Origin: Synechococcus sp. PCC 6312
GTDB lineage: Bacteria > Cyanobacteriota > Cyanobacteriia > Thermosynechococcales > Thermosynechococcaceae
Reading direction: 5' to 3'
Length of the DNA: 64,000 nucleotides
NCBI RefSeq assembly: GCF_000316685.1
Contig: NC_019680.1
Coordinates: 1,985,501 to 2,049,500, forward strand
In this document: positions 18,292 to 25,660 of the stretch, in pieces
Layout: each line of letters opens with the position of its first letter
How positions within the stretch are numbered: position 1 is the first letter of the stretch
Notes under the pieces: model-generated
Databases searched by the model: none
What the model saw: the letters and a program-made list of their open reading frames with translations, nothing else
What the model was told of the DNA's origin: nothing
Program-made: the position numbers and the translations under genes

Positions 18292-19782
18292 ATGCCCGTC
18301 TCACCCCTTCCCTATACGACCATTTCCCCAGGTCTGGGCGATCCAGAAGTGGCCGAGTGGTTAGCTGCAATTCCCGAGCGAAGCCAGATCGATACAACCT
18401 GGGTGAGTTTGACTTTACCCCTACCGGAACTAGACACCTTAGTCGCGCTCTCAGCCTTGTTAACCTATTGTCATAGTCCCCATCCCTGGCATTTTTATTT
18501 GGAGCATCCTCATACTCATCAGGTCATTCTTGGTGTTGAGGTTCTTCATGATTTCCAGGCCCAGGCCCCTGACCGCTTTGATCAAATCCGTCTCTTTAGT
18601 CAACAAACTCTGGCGGATCTCACCCCTATGACTCCCGATTGGCCCCTCAATCAGGGACTCGATCCGCTACTACCTGGCCTAACGGGAACACGAATATTCT
18701 GTACGTTTAGTTTCTTTGATCAGGCCCATCACTCAGGTTTAAAGCATCCAACCACAACGCCTGGATTTCCTGTGGCCTGGGCCGTTCTTCCTCGCTGGCA
18801 ACTGGCCCAAACTGACCAAGGAACAACCTTAACCTTAACTAGTGAACGCCCTCGTAATGATCAGGCCTGGCAGGGATTGATTAAAGAACTATGGATGGCC
18901 TGGCAAACGCTCCAAACCCCCTTATCCGTCCCCTTGCCTCCAAAACTGAGTCTCACCTTACCCAACCTTGATGCCCAGGCCCAGGCTTTTCAAACCCAAG
19001 TCCAACAGGCCCTCCAGAAAATCGCGACTGGAACCTTAGAAAAATTAGTTTTGGCCTGTGCCATAGATATTCGTGCCAATCAAGACCTCCAAGGCTTGCC
19101 TACCGTACACCATCTCCGCCAAACCTATCCCAGTTGTTACAGCTTTAGTATTAGCAATGGCCAAGGACAAACATTTATTGGGGCCAGCCCAGAGCGTTTA
19201 GTGAGTTTAGCCGCAGGACATATTCGGGTGGATGCCTTGGCGGGTTCTGCCCCCCGTGATCAACAGGCGGAGGTGGATCAACGCCTTGGCCTGGAACTAC
19301 AGCAAAGTCAAAAAGACCTCCGTGAGCATCAGGTTATTGTTGATTTTCTGCGTCAGGCCTTGGGGGAGTTTACGAGTCAAATTATGATTCCTACTCAACC
19401 AACTCTCCTCCGTTTGGCTAACATTCAACACTTACAAACCCTGATCCAGGCCTGGGTAGGAGCCGAAGTTCACATTTTGGATATTGTCACTCGTTTACAT
19501 CCGACACCAGCGGTTGCAGGGCATCCCCAACATCAAGCCTGTCAACACCTAGTCAACCAAGAAGATTGGGAACGGGGTCTTTATGCGGCTCCCCTAGGCT
19601 GGATCAATGCCACTGGAGAAGGAGAATTTATTGTTGGAATTCGTTCTGCATTGCTATCTGGGAAAGAAGCCAGGGTCTATGGGGGCGCAGGTATCGTAGC
19701 AGGGTCAGAGCCAGAACGGGAATGGGAAGAAATTCTACTGAAATTAAAAACTTTGCTAACCGCATTGACCGGCTCGAGTTAA
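18292..19782 (+). CDS. menF: Isochorismate synthase
   Basis: A 496-residue chorismate-utilising enzyme that converts chorismate to isochorismate, the committed step to phylloquinone. The C-terminal catalytic domain shows the family blocks: ATGTLEKLVLA, GASPERLV, the catalytic GSAPRDQQAEVD region, RLHPTPAVAGHP, and near the end IRSALL and YGGAGIVAGSEPEREWEE with the Mg-binding glutamates. The divergent partner is menA, so the two genes of one pathway may be co-regulated from the shared spacer. Confidence 0.93.
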   Translation: MPVSPLPYTTISPGLGDPEVAEWLAAIPERSQIDTTWVSLTLPLPELDTLVALSALLTYCHSPHPWHFYLEHPHTHQVILGVEVLHDFQAQAPDRFDQIRLFSQQTLADLTPMTPDWPLNQGLDPLLPGLTGTRIFCTFSFFDQAHHSGLKHPTTTPGFPVAWAVLPRWQLAQTDQGTTLTLTSERPRNDQAWQGLIKELWMAWQTLQTPLSVPLPPKLSLTLPNLDAQAQAFQTQVQQALQKIATGTLEKLVLACAIDIRANQDLQGLPTVHHLRQTYPSCYSFSISNGQGQTFIGASPERLVSLAAGHIRVDALAGSAPRDQQAEVDQRLGLELQQSQKDLREHQVIVDFLRQALGEFTSQIMIPTQPTLLRLANIQHLQTLIQAWVGAEVHILDIVTRLHPTPAVAGHPQHQACQHLVNQEDWERGLYAAPLGWINATGEGEFIVGIRSALLSGKEARVYGGAGIVAGSEPEREWEEILLKLKTLLTALTGSS

Positions 19783-20033
19783 ATCACAAATTTCGCTGCT
19801 GGTGCATAAGATTCATCGGGATGTTCAGCCCCACTAAATTGGCTGTAATCTCTACGCATGATCACTCGTGAAGCCACTCATAATGACTCATTTACTTCTT
19901 ATTTGTAATGTCTACAATACACAAGCTAATTGCCTTGAATCTTTGTGTATCTCAACAATTTGATCATCATCAATAAAGTGATATAGCCATTCCAAGCAAG
20001 AGCGGGATACTGGGAATATAAAGGCGATACATT

Positions 20034-20261
20034 TCACCTTAGCTCAGTTCGAGTCTTACCCAGTTTCCGGGTATATGCCAAAAGGGTTTGGTCAAAATGT
20101 CCAGTGCCTATATCCTGCTCAATCCGACCCGCAATCTGCTTTGCTCTGGAACGCCCAACTACGGAGTCTGACATCCCCACCGCTAAGGTGTATCGCTTTT
20201 CTAAATACTGCCAACGGAGCCGCAACCGGGTTCCGTGTTTCTCAGTCGCGACTTTAGACAT
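20034..20261 (-). pseudogene. 5' stub of a tyrosine-recombinase (integrase) gene, left copy
   Basis: 75 residues starting MSKVATEKHGTRLRLRWQYLEKRY and containing IEQDIGTGHFDQTL. This is the arm-type DNA-binding N-terminus of cyanobacterial tRNA-directed integrases, which usually exceed 350 residues. The frame stops at TGA 20034 before any core-binding or catalytic domain, so only a stub remains. It lies just left of the att-type repeat at 20348-20469. It is homologous to the stub at 50809-50976, which has the same position and orientation relative to its repeat. Confidence 0.75.
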
Positions 20262-20347
20262 CTGCGAACGAGCTTTGCTCTACGGGGTAAATTTCGGGGT
20301 AAAACTACAACCCCAAACAACCCATAACGGTCTTTATCTGTTGTCCT

Positions 20348-20469
20348 ATTGACAATCAAAATGACCTTTAGAAGTTGTTTGGAATTCCCAAAAGCCTTAC
20401 TGTGTATAGGTTCCCCAACCTATGGAGCTAAGCGGATTTGAACCGCTGACCCCTTCAATGCCATTGAAG
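20348..20469. repeat. Left attachment-type direct repeat with 3' tRNA-Ala fragment
   Basis: About 122 bases matching 51052-51174 with few differences. Bases 20423-20469 are the 3' 47 nt of tRNA-Ala(GGC) on the minus strand (anticodon arm, T arm and acceptor strand). One T-loop change (GGATTTGAACC against GGATTCGAACC) separates it from the intact gene. The 5' half of the tRNA is missing. This is the classic footprint of a site-specific element entering the 3' end of a tRNA gene and leaving a duplicate at its far end. Confidence 0.85.
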
Positions 20470-20567
20470 AGACATTAAACGCTGTGAACCTTACCCAATA
20501 GTCACTTCAAGGATTCTCAATAAAGTATCCGGGACACAATCCGGGACACATTGCAATCTGAAAACGC

Positions 20568-20777
20568 CTAACTTGTCTTTTCTCCTGTTTGGATTGAGCT
20601 AAAAAACGTCTGAAATTTCTGCTCCCAGGCCAGGTCATCAAGATTCAGGCTTAACCGGGGAGGTCGGCTTCGTAGTTCCTCATAAACCGCCGTGGCCTGG
20701 GGAGTGCCTTTAACATCCCACAGCAAGTTAGTGAGTTGTTGGGTAGTCAGTTGGGTTAGGTCAAGAACATTAGACAT
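20568..20777 (-). CDS. Small island protein, unknown
   Basis: 69 residues starting MSNVLDLTQLTTQQLTNLLWDV, with PQATAVYEELRSRPPRLSLNL in the middle. The composition is soluble and helical. The start at ATG 20777 overlaps the end of the next upstream gene by 8 bases, which supports it and implies translational coupling. The longer frame to 20882 is an artefact of that overlap. I do not recognise the family. It is the last gene of a three-gene minus-strand unit headed by the repressor-like gene at 21296. Confidence 0.55.
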   Translation of the reverse strand: MSNVLDLTQLTTQQLTNLLWDVKGTPQATAVYEELRSRPPRLSLNLDDLAWEQKFQTFFSSIQTGEKTS

Positions 20778-20964
20778 AGCTAATATTTCCCTCTGGGTTG
20801 ATGGACAAAATAGACCGAGATAGTGGGTTATCATCCCGGCCGGTGTAAACATAGAGGGATTTATCCTCTGGCAACTCCACAAAAATAATGACCGTGGATA
20901 ATCTCACCAACTGATAGACCACCCTATAGAACGCTTTTAATTGCTCTAAGGTTGGCTCACTCAT
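20770..20964 (-). CDS. Small island protein, unknown
   Basis: 64 residues: MSEPTLEQLKAFYRVVYQLVRLSTVIIFVELPEDKSLYVYTG. The middle is beta-rich (TVIIFVELP, SLYVYTG). Its start overlaps the stop of the upstream gene (20964) by one base and its end overlaps the next start, so the three genes form a tight unit. The family is unknown. A role in element maintenance is only a guess from position. Confidence 0.55.
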   Translation of the reverse strand: MSEPTLEQLKAFYRVVYQLVRLSTVIIFVELPEDKSLYVYTGRDDNPLSRSILSINPEGNISYV

Positions 20965-21296
20965 TAGCTTTCTCCTCTGGGTTTTCGCCCCCTACGTTTT
21001 TGAACTGATGGAGCTGCATCACAAGTCCTGGTAGTTGCTCCCAAATTGGGAACATCATCGGCTGTGGCATCCAGGCCGGCTTGGGAAGCATTGCCCATAA
21101 GTTCACGCTGTGCAGCTTCAGTGATGACCGTCCTTAACCAAGTGATTCGCTTAGGACGATCTAAGGCCATGACTGCCTTAAGCACTGATTGACCAACTTT
21201 GACTGCCAGGGGCCTATCCCCTAGTGGCTCTGACGGTAAAGCCCCAACTGCCTTGTAGGGCCTAAGAAACTCGGTTCTAGGGTTTGGATTAGGCAT
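20964..21296 (-). CDS. Small DNA-binding (ribbon-helix-helix-like) regulator, copy 1
   Basis: 110 residues starting MPNPNPRTEFLRPY. The core VKVGQSVLKAVMALDRPKRITWLRTVITEAAQREL has a short strand, two helices and a basic turn, as in ribbon-helix-helix repressors. The same MPNPxP start and WLRxVIxEAxxRE helix recur in the 76-residue gene at 24267-24497, so the two are paralogues. A basic tail (QKRRGRKPRGES) follows here. Four copies of a dyad motif sit directly upstream at 21306-21427, which suggests autoregulation. The frame extends upstream to 21350, but through the operator region. Confidence 0.6.
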   Translation of the reverse strand: MPNPNPRTEFLRPYKAVGALPSEPLGDRPLAVKVGQSVLKAVMALDRPKRITWLRTVITEAAQRELMGNASQAGLDATADDVPNLGATTRTCDAAPSVQKRRGRKPRGES

Positions 21297-21305
21297 AGAC
21301 ACTCT

Positions 21306-21427
21306 TATCTCGGTTACTAGACAGACTAACACAGTAACTAAGATAAGCATAGTGTATTGAAGCTAACTCAGTTACCGAGATAAGTCAATGATTTATTAAA
21401 TAAGAATATCTCAGTGACTGAGTTATA
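21306..21427. promoter_or_regulatory. Four dyad operator-like sites between divergent genes
   Basis: Related half-sites occur at 21306-21318 (TATCTCGGTTACT), 21333-21346 (AGTAACTAAGATAA), 21365-21383 (AACTCAGTTACCGAGATAA) and 21406-21427. The last two are near-perfect palindromes around CTCAGT-N-ACTGAG. They lie between the repressor-like gene and the rightward SWIM gene. I infer binding by the small regulator at 20964-21296. Confidence 0.65.
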
Positions 21428-21619
21428 TTGTAAATATTCAAGGGGAGGCGATACGCCAAACCGATGCCGGGTGAACGGCTCCCACGCCAAGAGCGTGCCC
21501 CTGGTAGTCAGGGTGTCCTAGGGAGAGGGGCAAGAAAATCTCCCACTTTTCCAAAACAAAGGGAGACCCGCACCGCCAAGCACCAAGTCTCTCTCTACCC
21601 ACTAAGAGGCTTTTCCATT

Positions 21620-22042
21620 ATGACCACCAAAACCGCTACTGACCTCATTTACACCGCCGCTAATGCCGCCCGGATCATGGGCAATAAGATCAAAGGTTTG
21701 GTGATTGAAGTTTGGGCCAATGTGGTTTATCTCCACGCTAAAGGGTTATTTTCTCGGTTTGCATCTAAAGCTGCCTTTAAGCATCAATTCGTAGCGTTCC
21801 GTAAAGCTGGGGCTGTTGGCCTGGACGTGGTGAAAGTGCCTTTTGAGACTGGAGAGTACATGGTGTGCTCTAGCAGTGGTGAGACTGCCTACTTGGTTCA
21901 ATACCTGACCAATAAATTGACTTGTACTTGTCAAGACTTCCAAACTCAGGCCGCCGTAATGAAAAAGGCTTGCTGCAAACACTGTTACGCCACTCTTAAC
22001 CATCTCGGTTACAACTCATTAGCAGATTATGTCAATGGCTAA
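21620..22042 (+). CDS. SWIM zinc-finger protein
   Basis: 140 residues from ATG 21620 (MTTKTATDLIYTAANAARIMG). The C-terminal half carries CTCQDFQ...ACCKHCYA, fitting the SWIM pattern CxC...CxH, a zinc fold that binds nucleic acid or protein. The open frame runs back to 21464, but that part is probably the untranslated leader of a transcript starting near the operators. The leader contains a small hairpin (CACGC-CAAGA-GCGTG). Its role in the element is unknown; SWIM proteins often accompany recombination or helicase functions. Confidence 0.7.
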   Translation: MTTKTATDLIYTAANAARIMGNKIKGLVIEVWANVVYLHAKGLFSRFASKAAFKHQFVAFRKAGAVGLDVVKVPFETGEYMVCSSSGETAYLVQYLTNKLTCTCQDFQTQAAVMKKACCKHCYATLNHLGYNSLADYVNG

Positions 22043-22122
22043 TAGTAATTAAGAGTAAGGCTTATATCCTTATCAAACTAATAGTAATTAACGCTAAAAT
22101 TAGATAGGAATTTCAATAATAA

Positions 22123-22293
22123 ATGACTTACGAGCAATACATCAATAACCTTCGTGAATAGCAAGATGAAGACCGTCTTCAATCTGAGTTAGACCGTGAA
22201 CTGTTCATGTTTGATGATGTCCATGAATCCGAGTATTGGGATTGTTTAGAATGTGCCGCCCCACCTGAAGTTTTAGAAGATTGCCCACAGTAA
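22123..22293 (+). pseudogene. Small island gene interrupted by an in-frame TAG
   Basis: ATG 22123 opens MTYEQYINNLRE, then TAG at 22159-22161, then the frame continues QDEDRLQSELDRELFMFDD...WDCLECAAPPEVLEDCPQ to TAA 22291. The composition is consistent on both sides and acidic, with a late CxxC. It looks like a 56-residue protein broken by one amber codon. The family is unknown. It lies between the SWIM gene and the annealing-protein gene. Confidence 0.5.
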
Positions 22294-22346
22294 TTACCAG
22301 GCCTGGGGGGAGGCTAAACCCCCATCTAACCAATGGAGAATGATGA

Positions 22347-23063
22347 ATGAACGCAACTATAGCCACCACCCCGATTCAAGCCCGTGTCGCTTACATCTCT
22401 GAACCCAAGCCATCTAAGTATGGAGATGTCCACTATGTCGGTATCCTATTCCGTGATTTGAGCATTGCGGATGACGATAACCCCGATAGCAAAATCTGGA
22501 AGAACCTATCCTCTGAAGATTCAAGCCTTTACATGGCCGGGGATATTGTCGAGTTGCGCCCCCGGTACGATGACAAAAATAAGCTGCATCATGACATTTT
22601 CGTGATTGAGCAAGTCAACTCACCCGCACCGGTTCCTAAAAATGCTGTGGTAGCCACCACCACTGGCGATCAACTTGAGCCACCTTCTGCGCCTGGACAA
22701 TGGAGTCTCAAACAGATTCAAGCTGCCTTATCCCGGCCATTGCCCCAATCACTGCTTTCAACTCGCCGCGAGGGTGGGAAGGATTTAACCTACATCTCTT
22801 GGCATTGTGCAAACCGCATTTTAGATAAGTACGCGCCGGGATGGGCCTGGGAGATTACCAAATTGGAGTTAGCTGACAAAGCCTTGTTCATGGTCGGTAG
22901 CCTCTCCATTCCTTGCAGTGATGGGTTAATCGTGCAGTGCGCTAGTAGAACTGAGAGCTTAGATTGCTCATCCTATGGGGATCCAAGTTCTAACGCTGAG
23001 AGCATGGCATTTCGTAGGGCTTGCGCTCGGTTCGGATTAGGCCTGTATCTTTATGACAAATAA
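22347..23063 (+). CDS. Rad52/Sak-like single-strand annealing protein
   Basis: 238 residues. The N-terminal 90 look like a separate beta-rich module (VAYISEPKPSKYGDVHYVGILFRDL). The C-terminal part, from ALSRPLPQ, carries the Rad52/Rad22/DdrA signature: YISWHCANRILDKYAPGWAWEI, then YGDPSSNAESMAFRRACARFGLGLYLYDK. Proteins of this fold anneal complementary ssDNA in phage and plasmid recombination. It fits an integrative element's recombination module. It ends 5 bases from the convergent DUF3102-like gene. Confidence 0.72.
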   Translation: MNATIATTPIQARVAYISEPKPSKYGDVHYVGILFRDLSIADDDNPDSKIWKNLSSEDSSLYMAGDIVELRPRYDDKNKLHHDIFVIEQVNSPAPVPKNAVVATTTGDQLEPPSAPGQWSLKQIQAALSRPLPQSLLSTRREGGKDLTYISWHCANRILDKYAPGWAWEITKLELADKALFMVGSLSIPCSDGLIVQCASRTESLDCSSYGDPSSNAESMAFRRACARFGLGLYLYDK

Positions 23064-23067
23064 ACGC

Positions 23068-23490
23068 CTAGGGCATTGAAAAAGCCTCAAAAATCTTCGT
23101 TGGCAAATTAGCAGTCTTGGTTAATTTGCTAATCTTGTCCTGTTGGAGTTGGGTTAAAACATTTTTCTGAAGCTCTAACGATTGTTGGGTCTTGGTAGCC
23201 TCAGCCACTAGGACCTGGTGCTTGGCTTTGAGTTCCTTTAACTCTTTCAACGTGACCGAATCCTCTTCTTTGGCTTTGTCAATCACCTCATCTCGGACTT
23301 CTTGGGGAGTAGATGGAGAAGCCAATGCGGAGATGACTTCCCCCGAAAAACTTCCAAGGCTTGGAATTTTATCGCCAAAAACTTTAGCCGCATTGATAAA
23401 GTTATATGCGGAGCTTTTGCTCATCTCAAACTCAGAATTAAGCCAATCCAAGAAATGGCCATGGCCCAATCTTTTGAAGTGCATCATCAC
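23068..23490 (-). CDS. DUF3102-like protein, N-terminally truncated
   Basis: 140 residues. The region GHFLDWLNSEFEMSKSSAYNFINAAKVFG, then ALASPSTPQEVRDEVIDKA, matches the second half of DUF3102 proteins, which are phage- and plasmid-linked with a helix-turn-helix-like core. The C-terminal 70 residues are coiled coil (LKELKAKHQVLVAEATKTQQ). The usual first helices are missing: upstream the frame closes at TGA. Bases 23438-23773 carry a second, broken copy in another frame. The start at 23490 or a nearby GTG is uncertain. Confidence 0.55.
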   Translation of the reverse strand: MMMHFKRLGHGHFLDWLNSEFEMSKSSAYNFINAAKVFGDKIPSLGSFSGEVISALASPSTPQEVRDEVIDKAKEEDSVTLKELKELKAKHQVLVAEATKTQQSLELQKNVLTQLQQDKISKLTKTANLPTKIFEAFSMP

Positions 23491-23773
23491 GGACGGGTTC
23501 AGGTAATTCAGGGGTAGATAAAGCGTAGAGAAGTGACTTAGTTTGTTTCAAATTGGAACAAACTACTTCTGGAATTGAACGATACACATTTATGAGTCGG
23601 TAAGCTGTGACCTTGCTATACCTTGTTTTTGCCTCAACCCAGGCCTAAAACTTACCCCCAGGCCCATATTGAGCCATATCATCTTGAGCCTCAGCCAAAA
23701 CCTTACCCGCTTGCCAAAGGGCATTTTCAGCAATGTCGTAATAGCTGTTTACCAACCGCTCACGGGCCTGCAT
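23438..23773 (-). pseudogene. Broken DUF3102-like gene with in-frame TAG
   Basis: From ATG 23773 the frame reads MQARERLVNSYYDIAENALWQAGKVLAEAQDDMAQYGPGGKF, then TAG (23645-23647). It then continues in the same frame as AWVEAKTRYSKVTAYRLINVYRS and ALSTPELPEPVRDDALQ before dissolving where it enters the downstream copy in another register. Both sides of the TAG are recognisable DUF3102 sequence. It appears that two related genes recombined, leaving this 5' part with an amber stop and the 3' part at 23068-23490. Confidence 0.65.
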
Positions 23774-23791
23774 CCGTTGTGTGGCCTGGGC

Positions 23792-24262
23792 TTACTCAAT
23801 CACAAAGAAATAGCGTAACGATTCAGGATAATCTCCCTCAATCAAGGCCAACACATCATAGGGGCAGGAATCGGGAAACTGCGCCTGGGGCAGCTTTGTC
23901 TCCACTGAGGCTTTTTTCACTGCCTGGACATACCACTCTGATTCACTAGACCGTAAATACCCGTTCAAACTGGGTGAGTCTTTTAGTGAATCACCAATCT
24001 CCTGCAATCCATCCAAGACACTCGATACCCAACTGTTGTGATAGTCCGTTGCGGTAGGTTGTGCCTCTAGCTTAAGGAGATGCAAAATTACCCTGATCCA
24101 CTGTGACTTAAGTGCATGGCGTTCTGAGCGTCCCAAACTTTCTACCTCCTCAATCAACGCCGCCATATCCAGGCCTGCAAAGTCACCCGCCTTTAATCGC
24201 CTAACGGTATCCGCTACCCAATCGGCGTAGTCTGTCTCGTATAAGGTCTGAACCGTTTGCAT
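23792..24262 (-). CDS. DUF29 family protein
   Basis: 156 residues from ATG 24262 (MQTVQTLYETDYADWVADTVRRLKAGDFAGLDMAALIEEVESLGRSERHAL). This is the DUF29 signature, followed by LHLLKLEAQPT and a late SPSLNGYL. DUF29 proteins are very common in cyanobacteria, often in multiple copies and on mobile DNA, and have no proven function. The start lies 4 bases past the stop of the repressor-like gene at 24267, so the two are probably co-transcribed. Confidence 0.8.
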   Translation of the reverse strand: MQTVQTLYETDYADWVADTVRRLKAGDFAGLDMAALIEEVESLGRSERHALKSQWIRVILHLLKLEAQPTATDYHNSWVSSVLDGLQEIGDSLKDSPSLNGYLRSSESEWYVQAVKKASVETKLPQAQFPDSCPYDVLALIEGDYPESLRYFFVIE

Positions 24263-24266
24263 AGCT

Positions 24267-24497
24267 CTACTCCTGCTCATCAATTTTCATCAGCAAATCA
24301 AATTCTCGCTCTAGGGCTTCGACAATCACCCGCCGCAACCAGGCCCCCCGTTTAGGCATGGCCCGCACTAACCGATACGCCCGAACTGGCAGCCTAACCG
24401 CTACTACCTTATCGGCTAATGGCTCAGTCGTATTATCTTGTCGTTTGAACTGTTTGGCTTTAAGGGCTGGTGTCTGAATAGGGTGAGGATTAGGCAT
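24267..24497 (-). CDS. Small DNA-binding (ribbon-helix-helix-like) regulator, copy 2
   Basis: 76 residues: MPNPHPIQTPALKAKQFKRQ, then VVAVRLPVRAYRLVRAMPKRGAWLRRVIVEALEREFDLL. The strand-helix-helix core is ribbon-helix-helix-like. It shares its MPNPxP start and core pattern with the regulator at 20964-21296 but lacks the basic tail. A perfect 14-bp palindrome and a related half-site lie just upstream at 24530-24623, so each paralogue has its own operator type. Confidence 0.6.
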   Translation of the reverse strand: MPNPHPIQTPALKAKQFKRQDNTTEPLADKVVAVRLPVRAYRLVRAMPKRGAWLRRVIVEALEREFDLLMKIDEQE

Positions 24498-24529
24498 TGC
24501 TCATTACTCAATAGTTAATCTCAGACTAT

Positions 24530-24623
24530 CACGGTTAACAAGGATTGATTGGATTCAATAGCAGAATGTACTTTTTGGGCAAAAGTCCAATGACTTTAAG
24601 GGATTAAATCACCGTTAACGGTG
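24530..24623. promoter_or_regulatory. Dyad operator-like sites upstream of copy-2 regulator
   Basis: CACCGTTAACGGTG at 24610-24623 is a perfect palindrome. A related CACGGTTAAC lies at 24530-24539, 33 bases before the regulator start. They sit between the leftward regulator and the rightward gene at 24784 and probably control both. Confidence 0.6.
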
Positions 24624-24783
24624 CTATCTTTAAGTCAAGAGGAACAGAACACCGCCTCGATGCCCCCAAAGCTGGTAGCCAGGCCACTTGCGAAAGGCAG
24701 TAAAGCATTCTCGATGGGGTTCATCCGCCCCCTTTTCAGGAAATGGATGCCGCTACAGCACGTTTACCCAAAGGATTTTAGGT

Positions 24784-25287
24784 ATGGATGAGACCCTTCT
24801 CGAACTTGCCTCCGTAGGCATTGATATTGTTTTTGACAGCCTTCAATTAGCGTTATCGTTAGCCCGATTCACCATTGCGTTAGGGACATTAACCCGTGAA
24901 GCTGCCCAGGTCAGTTATGAGGCGGGTAAAGCAACTCGTAAAGTCGTGCAGCCTTGGATTGATTGGGTTGCGGAAGAAATTAAAGCCTGTCAGCCCCAAA
25001 CTGCCAGATTAACTATTCCCGGTTTAGCTGACCCTTGGGAGGGTGAAGTTAACATTCAATCCCAGTCCACAGCCAATCAAGTCATCTCATTTCCCCGTTT
25101 AGCTCCGGTTTCCATTGCGGGTTATCTCGCCCCAGGCCTGGATGTGATTCCTACTCCATCCAATGCCATTGCCCCCTACAAAGGGTTAGGGATTCGTGAA
25201 TTACGTCAAGTCGCCAAGTCCAAAGGCATTGCTAAGTATTCCCGCAAAGATAAAGCCACGTTAGTGAAGGAGTTGGCCATCGTTTAA
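24784..25287 (+). CDS. Island protein with C-terminal Rho_N/SAP-like domain
   Basis: 167 residues from ATG 24784 (MDETLLELASVGIDIVFDSLQLALSLARF). The N-terminal 65 residues are a long amphipathic to hydrophobic helix region. The C-terminal 40 (YKGLGIRELRQVAKSKGIAKYSRKDKATLVKELAIV) form a Rho_N/SAP-like helix-extended-helix nucleic-acid-binding fold. The frame open back to 24688 is leader. The same small fold recurs at 26919-27128. Its function in the element is unknown. Confidence 0.6.
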   Translation: MDETLLELASVGIDIVFDSLQLALSLARFTIALGTLTREAAQVSYEAGKATRKVVQPWIDWVAEEIKACQPQTARLTIPGLADPWEGEVNIQSQSTANQVISFPRLAPVSIAGYLAPGLDVIPTPSNAIAPYKGLGIRELRQVAKSKGIAKYSRKDKATLVKELAIV

Positions 25288-25293
25288 GTTCAC

Positions 25294-25318
25294 CCAGGCC
25301 TGGGAAGTGACTAACCAG
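25294..25318 (+). repeat. 25-bp intergenic repeat, copy 1
   Basis: The palindrome CCAGGCCTGG followed by GAAGTGACTAACCAG, 7 bases past a stop codon. Its partner at 25606-25630 differs at one base. Confidence 0.8.
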
Positions 25319-25354
25319 CGCATTGATTTACCACACGCTTAAGAGGATCGCATC

Positions 25355-25582
25355 ATGCTACAGACCGAAGTGAAGCAAACTGCTTCTGAGTCCAATTACT
25401 TCGTCCATTACCTCAATGGGGTTGCCGCCAAAGTGGAAATGTTAACCTTTTCCATCAATCCGTTTTGTAATGCACAATCTGGGCAGTTAACCAGTTTTCA
25501 AGCTGAAGCTATTACTGAGAGCCTAGAAGAAATTTTCGATGAACTGAAAAAGTTAGCTTCATTTGCTGCTAAACATTCTTAG
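25355..25582 (+). CDS. Small island protein, unknown
   Basis: 75 residues: MLQTEVKQTASESNYFVHYLNGVAAKVEMLTFSINP, then an acidic helical C-terminus (ESLEEIFDELKKLASFAAKHS). A good RBS-like AGAGGA lies 8-13 bases before the ATG. I do not recognise the family. It is flanked on both sides by the 25-bp repeats at 25294 and 25606. Confidence 0.55.
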   Translation: MLQTEVKQTASESNYFVHYLNGVAAKVEMLTFSINPFCNAQSGQLTSFQAEAITESLEEIFDELKKLASFAAKHS

Positions 25583-25605
25583 CCAATTTATATTGCCAGG
25601 CCTGG

Positions 25606-25630
25606 GGAGTGACTAACCAGGCTTTTTTTA
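25606..25630 (+). repeat. 25-bp intergenic repeat, copy 2
   Basis: CCAGGCCTGG followed by GGAGTGACTAACCAG, 24 bases past a stop codon. It matches 25294-25318 at 24 of 25 positions. Confidence 0.8.
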
Positions 25631-25660
25631 GTTCAAATTAACATTAAATAAAACGATAAA

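Noticed and set aside
18340-18372. tRNA-Ser/Leu-like stretch (AGAAGTGGCCGAGTGGTTAGC)
   Set aside because: It resembles an acceptor and D arm, but no anticodon or T arm follows, and it lies inside the well-supported menF reading frame.
23623-23949. 108-codon Pro/His-rich frame on the plus strand
   Set aside because: Antisense to the broken DUF3102 and DUF29 genes, with low-complexity composition typical of a shadow frame.
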